This document shows, piece by piece, positions 12,152 through 26,000 of a stretch of DNA of 64,000 bases. The stretch comes from Fomes fomentarius (lineage: Eukaryota; Basidiomycota; Agaricomycetes; Polyporales; Polyporaceae). Every line of letters begins with the position of its first letter. The first letter of the stretch is position 1. The notes under the pieces were generated by a model. It saw only the letters and a program-made list of their open reading frames with translations, did no database searches and was not told the DNA's origin. The stretch is taken from contig JABYQN010000005.1 of assembly GCA_022606135.1 (NCBI GenBank), forward strand, positions 558,001 through 622,000, written 5' to 3'. A program made the position numbers and the translations under genes.

Positions 12152-12508
12152 GGTGGTTGTAGTGAAAGTGCGAGAAGGAGTTAGCGAGGAACGCAGCACA
12201 GCCGACGCTACACATAAGGGTGTGGAGGGCGCCTATGACGTCTTGCCGATTCCAGAAAGTCCCACGTGTTTGCACTGCATAGGATAGGGACGGGTTAGGG
12301 TCAGTCTCGTCAATTGACCGAAAGAGCACGCAAAGTGGCTACACGCGTATTTGGCACGCTGCCAGTGCGCAATCTCTCCAAACATGCTGACAAGCTTCTG
12401 TCTGGATACTGCTATCTGTCGGTATATGCTCTAAGCACAGTGCCACATTTCCCATGTTCCTCGGCCCATAAATAATATCTCCGCAGTCCTTCGACCGCAA
12501 CCACCACC
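12152..12508. promoter_or_regulatory. shared divergent promoter (BI-1-like / MFS)
   Basis: This 357-bp interval separates two start codons pointing away from each other. It must hold both promoters and leaders. An A/T-rich ataaataat stretch lies about 40 nt before the MFS start. No other gene fits here. Confidence 0.5.
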
Positions 12509-14619
12509 ATGACAGTCTCTCACCGCGTCGGAGGTGCCGCTGACCCTCGCGACGAGAGCGAACCCCTCCTGGTCAAGCGGAGAGTCAAGCCAAATCCCCT
12601 ACCGAAGCTACAGCTCGCGATCATCTATGCAATCAAGTTGACACTCCCTATCGCGTCCACCCAGATGTTGCCCTATTACAATGTGCTCATTGGGAAGCTG
12701 GCCGCCTCCGAGGGTGCAGATACCGGATATTATAGCGGACTTGCGGTTAGCACACCTGTGTTCCACGCCCGAAGCTAGCACTGACCGCGGAAGTTTAGCA
12801 CAGCTTGTCCTCTGTGACACAATTCACCAGCATGTTCGTCTGGGGGAGGGTCTCCGGTGAGTCCCATGGAGCTTGTTCAAATCCGCAGCCAAAAACTGAA
12901 GAAGTACGCCATCAGACAGTAGGGGTCGAATACCTGTCATTGTGCTAGGTACCACTGGGACCGCATTGTTCACCGCCTTCTTTGGCTTATCGGGATCGTT
13001 GACCGGGCTCCTGATCAATCGTTTCTTGGGTTAGTATGAAATTCATCTCGCTCGTATGCCTGCGCTAACTACGTTGTCACAGGCGGATTCTTCTACGGCA
13101 TTACGGGGGCCATTCACTCTGTTGTAGGAGAACTATCCGACGAGACGAACCAGTCTATCGCATTCCCATTATATGATATTGTGTCCGCTCTGGGCTACGC
13201 AATTGGGTTGGTCAAACATGTTCCACCCCCTACTGTGTCCGCCCTGGAACTGACGTTCAACCGAATCCCAGCCCACTCATAGGAGGGACGTTTGAGGATC
13301 CTGCAAAGAAGTGGCCGGATGTATTCACTCATCCGATTTGGGGAACGTACCCCTACCTCCTCCCCGGGCTCATCTCCGCAGTGCTGCTCATCGGCGCCGC
13401 CCTGCTAGCCATCTTCGCTCTAGACGAGGTACGTGTGCGCAGTCCCAAAACATGAACACCCCGAGTGCTAACCGCGTGCTATGAATTTCTACCCTCTACG
13501 TCCCACCAATACTCCTTCCTCCCTGACAGACCCTTCCCAGCAAGCGCGAGCTAAAGCAATTGATCGCAGACGACGAAGAGCCCCTCATCGCAGCGACGTC
13601 TAGCGACACAGTCATCGATGTCCCAGAGCCGATATCCGAGCCCCTCAGTGTGAGGGAACTCCTATCGATCCCTGTGCTCCGAGCCGTCTTCGCATCGAGC
13701 AGCGCACTTGGCTTCGCAGGCTCCTGCTTCAACGGCGTCTTCGTCCTCATGGCGTACACTCCCTTGCACCAGGGTGGGCTCGCCCTCTCAGTACGTACCA
13801 TCCAGCTTTCACCTATTCACTCTCTAGACACCGTTCTACCCATCGGCGCACCGTACTGACGCCGTGACTTCCCTCCTCCCTGCATGTACCGCTAGCCCTC
13901 GCAAATCGGCCGCGCGCTCTCCTTCATGGGCGCGGTCTCGATATTCCTCAAGCTCTGCATGCCGGGCCTCCTCCGGCGCTACGGCACGCTCAACGTGTTC
14001 GACTTCTGCATGTCCGCCTGGGTCGTCACCTTTGCCGCCATGCCCCTTGCATCGTGGGCGGCCCAGTCGTCCATGTCCGCAGTCCCCATCGATGGTCTCA
14101 GAGGTAGCCCCGCGGAGGAGACCACCTACCGCGAAGCGAGCACACTCGAGTGGACGACCATCGGCTTCATCCTCTTCCTCTCCAGGCTCGGCTGCCTCGC
14201 GTTCTCGTACGTATCCTTCTCTCCTCTTCATTCGCTTCTTCGTTCGCTCCTCCACCCTCGCGATGTTCTTCGTCCATCCGCCTATCCCTGATATTGCGAA
14301 CATGGGGATCGGACGAAGAAGAAGTTCTAAACGCACACGCTAACGGCACTCATTCCATTTTGCTTTTCAAACATGCAGAATCATCATGATCCTGACGCGG
14401 GACCACGCGCCGGGCTCCGCGTCCCTCGGAACTGCAAACGGGCTTGCTGAGCTCGCGCAGTCTCTCGCGGCCACCCTGGGTCCCACCGTCGTCAGCTCGC
14501 TATTCGCGCTGTCGGCAAAGCGGCACCTGCTCGGCGGCTACCTCTGGGTCGTCTTCATGATCTTCGAGTCTGGGTTCGGCAGCTGGGTCGCAAGGAGGAT
14601 CAGGAAGTATCGCGATTGA
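12509..14619 (+). CDS. major facilitator superfamily transporter
   Basis: This is a secondary transporter of the drug:H+ antiporter/ZIF1-like branch of the MFS, predicted at plasma membrane or vacuole. The N-terminus (LPKLQLAIIYAIKLTLPIASTQMLPYYN) matches the first helix of that branch. Splicing at 12745 and about 12800 gives HSLSSVTQFTSMFVWGRVS, the start of the loop 2-3 signature. The following exons encode FLGGFFYGITGAIHSVVGEL and ALGYAIG, typical of helices 4-5. The second half includes a soluble central loop (PSKRELKQLIADDEEPLI), then SALGFAGSCFNGVFVLMAYTPL and a C-terminal GTANGLAELAQSLAATLGP segment. At least eight exons; the substrate is unknown. Stop at 14617-14619, 185 bp from the convergent gene. 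Confidence 0.8.
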
Positions 14620-14804
14620 CCTTGAGTACTGACGCGGGCGCGGGCGCGAGTCCTGGTAAAGGAGTGGATTGCATTGTCATGGGAGTCGTCACTGGATATG
14701 TACCGGATGTTATATAGCCCTATTGTACTCGGACTCGTGTATGTACTTTTAGATGCAGTAAATGCTTCCTTGGAGGATAGGATCAGTATCAAGTCGTTGA
14801 TATT

Positions 14805-17276
14805 TTATTCGTGATCTGCTGCAGGAGGGTTCGGATGGATGGATGATATCGGGTGCTGCAGGGCCGCAATCTGAAACATCGAGTAGTCTGCGGGCAGACC
14901 GTGCTCGTAGATGTCGCGTATTTGCGAGGCCATTGGGTCCATGATAGTGCGCAGAGTCGACATGAGCGCGCTCGCAGTCATCTGCAGGCTCCAGGTGCCG
15001 ACAGCCTTGACGCGGCGGTGGAAATTCGCTTGGGAGACGTGGTACGCCATTGCTTCGTACGTCTTCATGGAGATCTCGTCGATCAACCCCGCTGTGAGAT
15101 GGTTAGCAATCGTCTCCGGACTGACATCATGGGGTAAGACTTACTCTCCCACATCTAGTCGGACAGAGGTAAGCATCGGCTTTCAGTTCTATGAAGTAGG
15201 GGTGGACATACCGTCCACGAGCCATCAAACTCTTCTAGATCCTTCGCAACGCGACACCGGATGGGGATCAGCGTCCGATTGGCACTAGGGCAATCGTGTC
15301 AGTGACTCTTCTTATGCAAGCATGGAAGTAATGCTTATACTCACTTCATGAAAGCAACAATCGGCCTGATCAGCGCATTGTTCACATAGCTCAAGTCACT
15401 TGTGAACAACGGTACAGCCGCCTTCAAGTCTCTGAAGCGCAAGTCGATATCGACGATGACCCTCAGCTTGTCCTCTCTGCCCTCAGCTTGATCTTCCTCT
15501 TTATCCGACGGCGCACTCAGAGGCGGCTTTGCGAGTTCGCGCTGTCCAGGGATGCGATCCGTCATGCCGACGGAATTCAACGCGTCTGCCAGTTCGTCCA
15601 GTAGGGCATTCAGAGCAGGTTCCTCGGATGGATCGCGCGGGAACTTGATGTCGAGGACGGCATCGAACTTGCCCGAAGTGATCCATGAGAAGGGACCCTC
15701 TTGCGTCGTCATGCTCTGGAGATGATCAATGTTCACTCCGTCGATCCTGAAGCGGGACTGGGGGCCTCTGTCAGTTGAGGGCTCTCCATATCTATGAACA
15801 TTTGTACTTACCATACGGCTCCACTTTCCATCTATCAGGTCTTTGTCCGTCGTCCTGCCGATGCTTTGGGGCTGGTGCAGGCTGAACAAGCAGTTGTCGA
15901 ACTGCCCGACGACGTTCTCCGCGCGGAGGAAGTCATAGAATGCCCATTGCTTCCGGAATGTACCGATGTCTGCGCGAAAGATGGATGTGGTGTACGGCCG
16001 GAAGTTGCCAGGCTGGTACACAGTGATGAGCAGGTCTTCAACCTGCAGAGACTCAAGCTCGAAATCGCCTGGCTGGGCTTTGTGTCTGAATGCCGCTGGG
16101 TCGAGCGGGTGATCTGGGTCCCATGTCACAGAGCGCCGGTCTATACTGCAACGTCAGAAGAAGTTCAATAGCATACAGTGGATGAATTCACCGAGTACAC
16201 CGCGCACACCCTTGACGACCGCGTCCTCTACCAAGCCCTTCCCTTCAAACCACCGAGCAAATGAGAGCGTGACATCAATCGAATCCACACTCAAGTCGAA
16301 CATAGAGTAGTTCATGTCGTCATCTGAATGATCCACAGTACCACCGTCTTCTTCCTCGTCTATCCTTACATGGTAGGAGGGATGGTTGCTCAAGTCGTAC
16401 CCTGCCGCGACAAAATGACCGGAAGTAGTGAGTGCCTTCTGCCTGTAGAAATTATCCGGCCTGCGCGTGATGAACACATTCTTGAAGGAGATACGAGAGT
16501 CCCGCCATTTGGGTACAATAGCCGACTCGAAGATGATGGTAATGCCGGTTTCCGCCGTGAGGTAGTCGCTCAACGCGCGAGCAATGTATTCTACAGAATC
16601 TTCAGTTTCGAGCAATTGTGCTGAACTACGTTGTACGCACCTTGCAGTCGTAAACTGTTCGCAGTTGCGAACACCACGGAGAAGAATGTCGTACTGGAAG
16701 CAGAGTCAGCTGGGAGCAGGCGTACAAAACGTTTACGACTCACGTTCCGACGAAGAGCCATAGTGTCTGACTCATGAGGAACCACGTAAAGAACGCCCCG
16801 ATCTCATCCGCATCGTACCTCCTGAAGGACCGAATGGTGAGCCATCTGAACCGTATGCGCGCGCGCTGCCAGAAGCCGTCTGCTGCCCTGAGGAAGTCGT
16901 CGCGAGTCGGACGCTGTAAGTGGGGCAGCGACATAGCTAGCCTCCGAAAGAACCGAGGGTAACTGTCCAGGTTGACATGTTCTGTGCTCTCCTTCCGAGG
17001 TTGAGAACCCTGGTCGTTCTCGGAAGACTTGTCTTGTTGGTGCGAGAGCTTTGGTGGCTTCTCCTGGCCGAGCGGAGGGCCTACTGAAAAGTGCCGGATC
17101 ACAACACGAGTGCCAATAACATGATGAGAGAAGCTACGAGCCGCGAAGGATGCAGAAGTCGTGTGGGATAGCGTCGAGACCGCAGAGTGATGTTGTTGCC
17201 GGAAGAAATTGCGGATGGTGGCGTAGCGGTCGAAGACTGCGCCACGGCTGGTGTGCTGGAACAACAGTCGCTTCAT
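14805..17276 (-). CDS. Mdm31/Mdm32-like mitochondrial inner-membrane protein
   Basis: Mdm31 and Mdm32 are mitochondrial inner-membrane proteins needed for normal mitochondrial shape, nucleoid maintenance and phospholipid balance. The N-terminus is rich in Arg, Ser and His with few acidic residues, as in a mitochondrial presequence. The conserved core RPTRDDFLRAADGFWQRARIRFRWLTIRSFRRYDADEIGAFFTWFLMS is followed by a hydrophobic stretch (LWLFVGTTTFFSVVFA) as a membrane anchor. Then come ARALSDYLTAETGITIIFESAIVPKW and the RISFKNVFITRRP motif, as in the family. The C-terminal soluble part extends through several short introns to 14805. The start at 17276 precedes the presequence. The gene is convergent with the MFS gene and divergent from the methyltransferase gene. 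Confidence 0.8.
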
Positions 17277-17553
17277 GGCGTAAGAAGGACGGCCAGGTAG
17301 TGAAGATAGTCAGGGCATGGAGACGCAGCGATGGTGGAGGGAGTTGAGAAACATTCGCTCACACGAGCTTGACGGTCTCGTTCGCGAAACACACGTGACG
17401 CAGGCAAGCGCGACGCGTCGACCGCGCTGACGACGTTGGGAACGCGTTCTATGACAGCAATGGGAACACATCATCCCGAAGCAGCGGGAATGGCGATGGC
17501 CAACACGCCGCCGGAGCCGAGCCGAAGCCATTTCCTCTTTCCTCCCGACCACC
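17277..17553. promoter_or_regulatory. shared divergent promoter (Mdm31-like / methyltransferase)
   Basis: This interval of about 277 bp lies between two divergent start codons and must carry both promoters. I see no conserved TATA box. Confidence 0.45.
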
Positions 17554-19240
17554 ATGACTGGTACCTCCGTCACAGACCGCGTCCTCGAGGTCGGCTATGG
17601 TCTTATAGACAAGGTCAGTCTTGGGCTTGCCTATGAGGATCACAGGCTGAACGTCATTACAAGGGCTCGATACCTGACTTTCTTCTACGACCCGCCATCC
17701 GTGCTCTCTGCCGGCAGAGGCTACGAGAAATCAACGCAGGCTCTTTCGAGGCCAATCATGAAGCAAAGATGAAATGGATTGAGGGTGTCCGTGCGAGGAC
17801 GCAGATAGCGGACTTGACGGAGAAAGCGAACGAGCAGCATTACGAGGTGCGTTGTAAACTGTACAGTAGCTGTATGCGTCACAAGACATCAACCTTCTGT
17901 GTCGTGTCAGGTTTCAACCAATTTCATGCTATCTTGTTTAGGCCCCTGCGCAAAGTACTCATGTTGCCTCTATCCTACTGGCAAAGAGACACTCGCAGAA
18001 GCAGAGGTCCTCATGCTGGAAAGCTATTGCGAGAAGGCCAAGCTTAGAGACGGACTTGATGTCTTGGACCTCGGTTGTGGTACGTCGTTGTCATTGATAT
18101 TTCCAGTACTCTCTTGACATCGTGAAAGGTTGGGGAAGTCTGTCATTATACTTGGCACAAAAGTACCCTAAGTCTCGAATAGTCGGCCTTTCCAACTCCA
18201 CAACCCAAAAGGCGCATATAGATGGTGTCGCGAAGTCCCGGGGCCTCGCAAACCTGGAGGTACGTAATGCAGAGCACGATACTGCACATAGGAGTCATGT
18301 CGGCCGATTGGAATGTTGTGATCGCTGAGCCTTGATAGATCATCACGGGGGACGTGAACGTGTTCGACTTCAACGGCTCCCGACAGTGCGTGGCTCTGTC
18401 ATGACCGATGGTGGTCTATTGGTAGTCTCCAGCTGACACATTTCCTAAAAGATTCGATCGTATCCTTTCTATCGAGGTGAGTTTTCCACACGCGTGCCTA
18501 CACGGTCTATATGTCTAACGTATCGATCATAGATGTTTGAGCATATGAAGAATTACAAACTGCTCATGGCAAAAGTCGCGTCATGGCTACGCCCAAATAC
18601 TGACTCTGCCGAGGAATCCTTGTTCTTCGTCCATATCTTCTGCCACCGTACGACACCGTATCACTTTGAGGAAGGCGATGGATGGATGGCCCAGACCTTC
18701 TTCTCAGGTACGTTTCTATGTTCCTCGATGCGCATATATGCAGCTAAGCCATGCTTGCCAGGGGGGACCATGCCGTCACACGACTTACTGGTACGATGAA
18801 CTCATCTGATTGTGGTACTCGACGCTGACGAGAATGGCAGCTGTACTTTCAAGACGACCTGACCCTTGTGCGGAGCTGGTACGTCAACGGCAAACATTAT
18901 GGACGAACTTCCGAAGATTGGCTCAAGATACAAGACTCTAACAAAAAGTCCGGTCTCGCTGAGCTGGAGGCTGACGCTGTCGCGAAGGGTCTCAGTAAGG
19001 AGGAAGGCCGAAAGGCGTTCTTCAGGTGCGTTTCCTGTCCTGTGTCTGTGCCAAGATGTCTCAGATACCCCGCCGCTCACGCAGATTCCGGGTGTTCTAT
19101 TTGGCTGTCGCGGAGTTCTTCGCATTGAATGGCGGTGAGGAGTACGTATGGAATCCTGAGCCGCGAAGTGCTGCAAACTAATGGGCAATGTTAGGTGGGG
19201 TGTTGGGCATTATCTGTTCAAACGCAAGCCATCAGTATAA
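17554..19240 (+). CDS. cyclopropane-fatty-acid-synthase-like SAM-dependent methyltransferase
   Basis: This methyltransferase is of the CFA synthase / coclaurine N-methyltransferase-like superfamily. The spliced protein shows LMLESYCEKAKL then SAM motif I VLDLGCGWGSLSLYLAQKYP, the glycine loop being rejoined across an intron at about 18080-18128. Next are RIVGLSNSTTQKAHI, the acidic IITGDVNVFDF and the family signature FDRILSIEMFEHMKNY. Upstream, KYSCCLYP corresponds to the KYSSCYW-type substrate motif, and HIFCHRTTPYHFE carries the conserved histidine region. About nine small exons are needed; the last ends at TAA 19238-19240 after GHYLFKRKPSV. The natural substrate cannot be told from sequence; a lipid or a small amine is possible. 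Confidence 0.8.
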
Positions 19241-22200
19241 CACAAACACTGTCGGAACATTCAGCTGTCTTGTGTCTTGCTTGTGGTTTCCATCATTACT
19301 CGTATGATACTTCTAGGGCTGGATTGAACTGTGACGGACGGATCAGGCGGAGCGGCAGAGGTCGTGAACTGAGCACCTCTCTATTCTCGAGAACAAGATC
19401 CTAGCGCTTGCGCATTTATGACAGTATCGCGAACAGCACCTCATCCAGCAACTGTCATCAAGATTGTCATTCACGGTAGGTCGCCGACTGTCCAATCTCA
19501 TGCGAGGCACCTTGTACTACAAGTGCAATGCTTCCATCCTCTGACGCTGAGTTTCAACATGGGCCGATGGAACCAGCAGAGTCCTTCCTCCACAGTTGCC
19601 TGGTCTAGGGCTCAGGAATGACTGACATGGCGGCAGAGTGGGCCTTCATTGCCCGCTCCACTGTAGCATGTCTTGCCGTCCTCGCCCTGCAACAGCGTCA
19701 AGTGTCCCAACTTGCGTATCTCAGGACAGAACATCAGCTTTGAAGAGGTACGAGATACAGTTGCACGTGTGAAGGGCATACTGAAGGGCGAGAAACCTAG
19801 AAGACTTACGACCTTAGTTGTATGCGCGCGATGCAAGATGCGCCTTCAAGCTGACAAGTTGCGTTCTTTGCTTACAATGTGACTGCTGGTCTGACACGCC
19901 GCCAGTTCGCAGATCTGTCACGCAAATTGTGCGAATATGGACGACTCTACTTTGACTGTGTAAGTTTGACACGTAGATCCAGAAGGTAGTACCCGCTTTG
20001 CACTAGTACCCGTCGTACTTACAAAGGAGAATGCCAGCATCCAGCGGCGTGCGAAAGTATCTGCGCGAAGGAAGAAGAACTAGCCACATATTTGAAATTA
20101 GCTATGCACAGACCTGAACAAGTCGTACGACACTGACACCACCCAGAAACGCACCCTGAGCATTCCGATCACATGCACACCCATGTGCAAAGCTTCCGTG
20201 CAACCACTGCACTCGCACGCGCACGCTCACGGAGCGGAGCTCGATGGCGTCGACTGCGTCCTCAGGCCAACGCTGGGTGATCAGCGTCGCTCGCGACGGC
20301 TATGGGTGAGCTATATATGCGCACATTCATACCCACCGACATCCCAGGACCGGTCTCCCGAGGGTAGGTACCGTGCACTCGGGTGCGGCAAGAAATCGTT
20401 TCGAGCAGCTGGCTTCCCAGATACCCACTTCGACAAGTCAGGAGATAACTTCATCCGACTCGAAGGAGAGATCATCGCGCTCGCGCTAGCACTGGATTCA
20501 TGGAGCGTGAAGCACAGGGCGGTGAACTTCGAAGTGGGGCGCGGACGTATCGGTCCTGAGCTCGAGGATACGCGAGATGCGCTCCAAGCCCTGGCCAAGC
20601 TGCGAGCGTCCAAGGCGAGTGTAAGGTGCTTCCAGCGTATCTCGGAATCGAACGCAGCGGCCCCGACTCGGAACTTACATCCACCCGGTACGCCCTCCGT
20701 GACGACCGGGGCGGCCAGCCTGTAATGCTACGAGGTTGAATCGCCGACGTAGGCCCTGCGGACCGAGCGCCCTGTGCATCGCGCAGAGCAGGCACGGGTG
20801 CGGTGGCATTGCATTAGCCTGCGTGATCAAAGCCAAAGTCAGTTTCCCCGCACCACGTCCGTCCGGATACGGAAGGGGAGTTCAGACGGAGAAGAAGAAG
20901 AAGGGGGTGCGGAAGAATTCGAAGCGTTCTTTATCTTTGTCCTTGTCCGAGTGTGCCTTTGGTGAGGCCGGAGCTGAGTAAGTAATCAGTACTCATGCTT
21001 CCAGGGCGTCCGTGACTCGTAGACGGCACAATGCATAAGATACCGACATGAACTTGAAGCGTATGGAGACCGGTCCGCAGCGCATTGAAAAAATTGGTGT
21101 CCATATTTCCTTCAGGTTGAGGTACTAGGTCAGCAGTGGGTATGCCCCTCCCACCTGAGCTTCAGAAATGAAACCAGCTGACACCCATCGTCCACATGTA
21201 GTATCCACTGCTGGCCTCGTAGAGGGGAGCGGCACGCGTACGTGCACCTCTCAGTGCCCTCTAGGGGCACCGGCGAAACACTAGTACTGTAAGCCCAGTT
21301 CTATAAGCGGAAGATTGATAGACTTAGCAGGCCATGGCCATCCACCGGCCTGACGGGAAGCTGCACTCTGTGGCACCTCCCAGGTCATTCAGTCATCTCG
21401 CAAAATGTTCACCTCTGCCAGATCCGCGTGTGCGGAACTGGGCATGCACGGCGCACGTACGGATTCCGCACCGGATGCGCATTGCGCAGTGACAGTGGCA
21501 GCGATGAACAGAGCGATGTGCGAAGGGAGTCAGCGCTCTATAGCTACGGTAACGTACGACCGCCGCCGCGAGGGACCTCCGAAGTCCGTCGTTCGAGTTG
21601 AGTTGTTCACGTTCCTTGCTACAGTCTCAGATGAGTGAGTCGCTGGCATCATGCATGCCCCAAGTACTAGGCAATGTAAATGATTCAGGGGCCTCCGATT
21701 CCGAAGTACTTACCACACGTCGGACCACATACATATCACCAACGAGAAGCTCAGCAGGCATCCTGCATCCACCACGCTGCAGCGCTAGCGGCCCTATCGG
21801 CGTCGGAGGTTGAGCTGCAACCGCGGGTTGGTGCACGGATGTCAGATTCGGAATTGTGCAGGAACACGGTTCGCAGCCATCTTCAGCCATCTTCCAGGGA
21901 GGCTCCTGTGCACTTAAAGTTACGTATACTTAGCGGCTGCGTCCTGTTGTGTCAAAAGGCCAGCGAAAAAAAATTTTGAACAGATCCCAACAGATTCCAA
22001 CTTCAAGCGCAAGCGCAAGACTTGAGAGGCAAGGGAGAAAGGGACGATGGGACGGACGGGCTGCGGGCTACGGGCGTTCCGTCCGAATACCTCCGTTCCG
22101 CGGCGCGGTCACGTGCCGGACACGACGCGTTCAATATTGAAATCCTCGTCTGCGTCAGGCATCGCGCGAGTGGTATGCTTGGTAGATCCAAAGTATGTGC

Positions 22201-23075
22201 GATTACTAGTATGAGTCCAACGAAACATATCAACGCCGTCACCTATATGATGTAAGGTCTCAGTTGACACCGACGCGGGGGAGGGGGGGAGTGGAACCTA
22301 CATACTACTTCTATGCCAACAAAGTTGGGACAATTAACTCGAACACTTACTTATCTAAACACGCGCTCAAGTGTGGTACCTGGGGGCAAGACGGCGAGAA
22401 AACAATCCAAGACAGAGCGACTCCTTACTACGGCACTAACGCGGTATCGCGACTATGTGTATACTTATACTACATACCAAGGGAGCACGGACACGATCAT
22501 GATTACCTGACTCTGAGATCGGACAAGACGACGACAATACCAACAACGAAAGGGAAGGGAAGGGAAGGGAGCACCGACGACGGTGGAAGAGCGGTCCGTC
22601 CGAGTGTAAAATGGCCGGGTAAGTACAGTGGTGGTACACATTTAACGACGGGAGCAAGAACAACAGCAAGAGGGTAACGAGCAGGTGCGTACGTACAGTC
22701 TATGGGGTGTGTGCGGTCTAAGTATGGTCATGAGGATTGTTGTGAGTGGGGGGCGATGCCGGTCTACAGCGATGTTGCATTCGATAATTAGCGTTCCCTT
22801 CTGTTTTTTTTGGCGTAGGGAAAGGATTGGTGCGGGGGGAAGCGGTATATATGAGCGGGGAGAGAGGAAGGGCTAGGAAGATGCGCTCGAGTCGGGGAGG
22901 ACGAGCGTGGACAGGACGAGGGAAGCAAGGCAGGGCGGGACGGAATAATGATACATGTCAGTTCAAGCTGGAGTCTTCCATGCGGTGGTGAGCCGAGGAC
23001 TGGCGGGGTATAGGACAGATGCGAACCAAGAAACCAAGATGAGGGGACCGTGAGCGCGACGTGACGTTCAAGGTG
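19241..23075. other. gene-poor interval; no supported gene
   Basis: About 3.8 kb without a convincing gene. Short frames exist near 19673-19882 (+), which contains a CxxC (VVCARCKM), and near 20183-20725 (+). The latter could start at an ATG near 20243 encoding QRWVISVARDGYG before a possible gtgagc donor. None shows family motifs or consistent splice-joined frames. The right part (22.3-23.0 kb) is purine-rich on the + strand and is probably the 3' flank of the arrestin gene. Confidence 0.4.
22549..22570. repeat. AGGGA pentanucleotide microsatellite
   Basis: About four tandem AGGGA units are read directly. It lies downstream of the arrestin stop codon. Confidence 0.8.
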
Positions 23076-26000
23076 TCAACACCGGCACCCTCCCCAACTC
23101 CGACCGCACAACAGGACCACTACCATGACCATGGCCAGGGATATGCCCCCGGCAGTCCTTGTCCTCGTCCTCGCCCTCGTCCTCGCGCCCGCGCCCGCAT
23201 TCGCAGCAGCAGCAGCAAACATCCCCGCAAGGTCTCCTTCGCTGAAGCTCCTCTCCCCCGCCGCGACCGCGCCCGCGGTCCCGTTCGCACCCCTCGCCGC
23301 GCGCATTTCCGCCTGCACGCTCTCATACGTCGGCAGCTCCCTCAGACTTGAGAGCGGCGTGATGCCGCCGCCAAGGAAGCCCCTGCTCGCCATGTCGTAG
23401 TCCGGCACCTGCGTGAACGCATGATGCAGCATTTCCTGGCTCGTCATCGGCTCTGGCACCATCGCCGGCGTCACCGCACCCGACCCGCCCCCCGCCGGGC
23501 TGCCGCCCATCGCGCTCGCGGAGAACGCTGCAGCGTGGCTCCCCGTGCGCGCCCCACCGAGGCTGAAGGTCGACGTGAGCGACGTGAAAGGCTTCATCGC
23601 GATGTGGAAGAGCCCGTGCATGTTCCGACTCGCGGTGCTGTGGCTGTGCACAAACGTATCCTCCGACCTCAGGCTCGATCTTGAGGTCTCTGCTCCGTTT
23701 GCCGCGGTCGTGCTCGCCGACGCGGAGGAGAGGTCGGTCGAGCTGCGTTCGGGAGAGCCTGAACGGCTGTTGACTCGGCTGTTCGCACGACTGCCCCGTC
23801 GACTCTGGAACCGACTCCCGTGCCTGCTCGCAAGTGCGCTCACCTCCGGCGGTGTCCTGCTGGGAGGTGTCAAGACCGTCGGGGGCGCCTCGGGTGCCTC
23901 CTGTCCAAGACTAAGCAGGAGCTCCGTGTTGACCCACTCGAGCGGTGTCGCCCCGGGCTGAGGCTCGTGCGGGAGGTGCTCGCTCCGCGGCGGCCTGCTC
24001 AGCCCAGGCCCGACCTGCCACGTCTCGAACGTCGCGGGACTGTGCATACCGCTCGACACCTCGGAGTACCCGACTGGCATCTGCGCGGACCGCTCAGGGA
24101 TCGTCGGGCTCATCCCGTTGACGACCCATGAGTTCGCGACGCGCATCGTCGCGGCATCCGGGAGGTAGGCGTTCGCGACGCGGTCCCGGACATGAGAGGG
24201 GTAGGACGGGAGAGCTTCAGTGTCCTCCTCGTTTGCTTCCCCGAGGACGGCTTCTCCGCCTTCGACGTCGGTGGCCCCAAGGAGCAGCCGGCGGGTCGCG
24301 AGCGTTGCGGCGCGCGCTTCCTCAGCGAGACGGTTGTCGAGAACGTGGATGGGGAGCGAGCAGCGCAGTTCGGAAGTGTGTCCGTCAAAGTTGCCAAGGA
24401 GGATCGACCATCGCACTCGGTGGTTGACTTGGATCGGCTGGACCAGTCAAGTCAGCATCGAGCGAGTTAAACAAAGTTTTGGCAATCAGACAACACTTAC
24501 CTCAAGTGAATGGCTCGGCGTTGCGTGCATGGGCACGGTGATATGCAGCGTCGTGACCACGTCGGTACCAGGCTCCATGAGCAGCTCGGAACCCTCTTGA
24601 GGAGGTGCGAGGTTGATCGAACTAGCGTTCGTCGATGGCTGTGCTGACGATCCCGGACTAGCGTGCGTTGCCGAAGGGCCAGCGCCACCACTCGATGACG
24701 AAGACCGGGACGTTGTTGTAGTCAACGGTGCCAGCTCGACGTTCGAATGAGGTGGCGAGTGTGTGCTCGATGACGCGACCGGCGGGAAGTACGAGCCATT
24801 GCTATGGTGCGCATGCCCGGGTGTATGCGCAGGAGTGTTCGCCGAAGTCGAACTCACCGAGTGACGCGTGACATGGGAGCTACTGGAAAGCAATGGAACG
24901 CGGAAGCGGTGATGGTGTTCGTCCACCATGACCGCCTTACCCTCGACGATGTCGTGTTTGGTCGTGGCGATCACACGAGTGTTCTCCTGACATCCCGAGC
25001 GCGACCAAAGCTTGACGGTTTCGTTGACAGTTGTCGTAACGCTCAGGACGCGCACGCCCTTGGCCATGGGCTGAAACTTGACCACTGCCGTAAGTCGCTC
25101 GCCCGCGGCCCAGGCCTTGTGGGGGATCATAATTGAGTACATGAGCTTCTCCGGCCAGGTGTTCTCGATCTCGAGTGTTTGCTGGTACTCGAGCGCCTCC
25201 GAGCTGAAGCTACGCATGATGACAATGGGCGTGATTGCGGTGAGGTCGCGGTGGGTGAGGCCAAAGCCGCCTCGAAGGACCTGCGCGCGGAGCTTGTACT
25301 GGACAGACGCGCCACCAAGCGCGGAGGAGTAAATGGAGGATGGGAGTGATCCGCCGATCTGGAGTTGGAAGGGGAATAGGTGGCGGCCGGCCTTGAGGGT
25401 GTGGGCATGGTGGCGGTCGCCCTCGAGGAAAGACCATTCATGATTACAGACGACGTAGGTCAGCTGGGAAGAGCTGAGCGCAAGGCTGGAGGATAATATT
25501 GGTCAGTACCGCATCGCGTGCGAGGACGGGCAAAGCGAATAAGTGCATATGGGAATAGTGCATGGAAGGCGCGAATCCCCTCCCGAGGAAGCAGGGTCTC
25601 GTGCGCGGGGAAGGCGCGCGCGTAGAGAGTGAAGCCACAGCAGACCACCACGCGCTGGGCTGCTCCCAGCATGACTGAGCTCGTGAGCACTCATACCCGT
25701 ATTGCAGAAACTTGGCGAGAGGGAATGAATGGTCGCGCGTGCTCTGTGGGAGTGATGACTCCACTCGCGAAGACAAACAGCGAACACGGGGAGTCATAGG
25801 ACAGTGGAGGGACGTCAAGACGGGTACTCACGGTTCTGTGGCAGAGACGGGGAGGTAGGCCTTGCCTCTGAACTGGAGGGTGATCTCCTTGATGGAGGTG
25901 GGCTCGGAGAGCTGGAGGATCACGTTGCCGCTGAGGAGAGCGGGGTTGACGTCGACGCCTGTGCCGCGGAGACAAAGGACATCGTTGGTGACATGGATCT

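Noticed and set aside
23061..24600. Several + strand frames opposite the arrestin gene
   Set aside because: They are shadows of a GC3-rich coding exon on the minus strand; only that strand has arrestin motifs and splice-joined frames.
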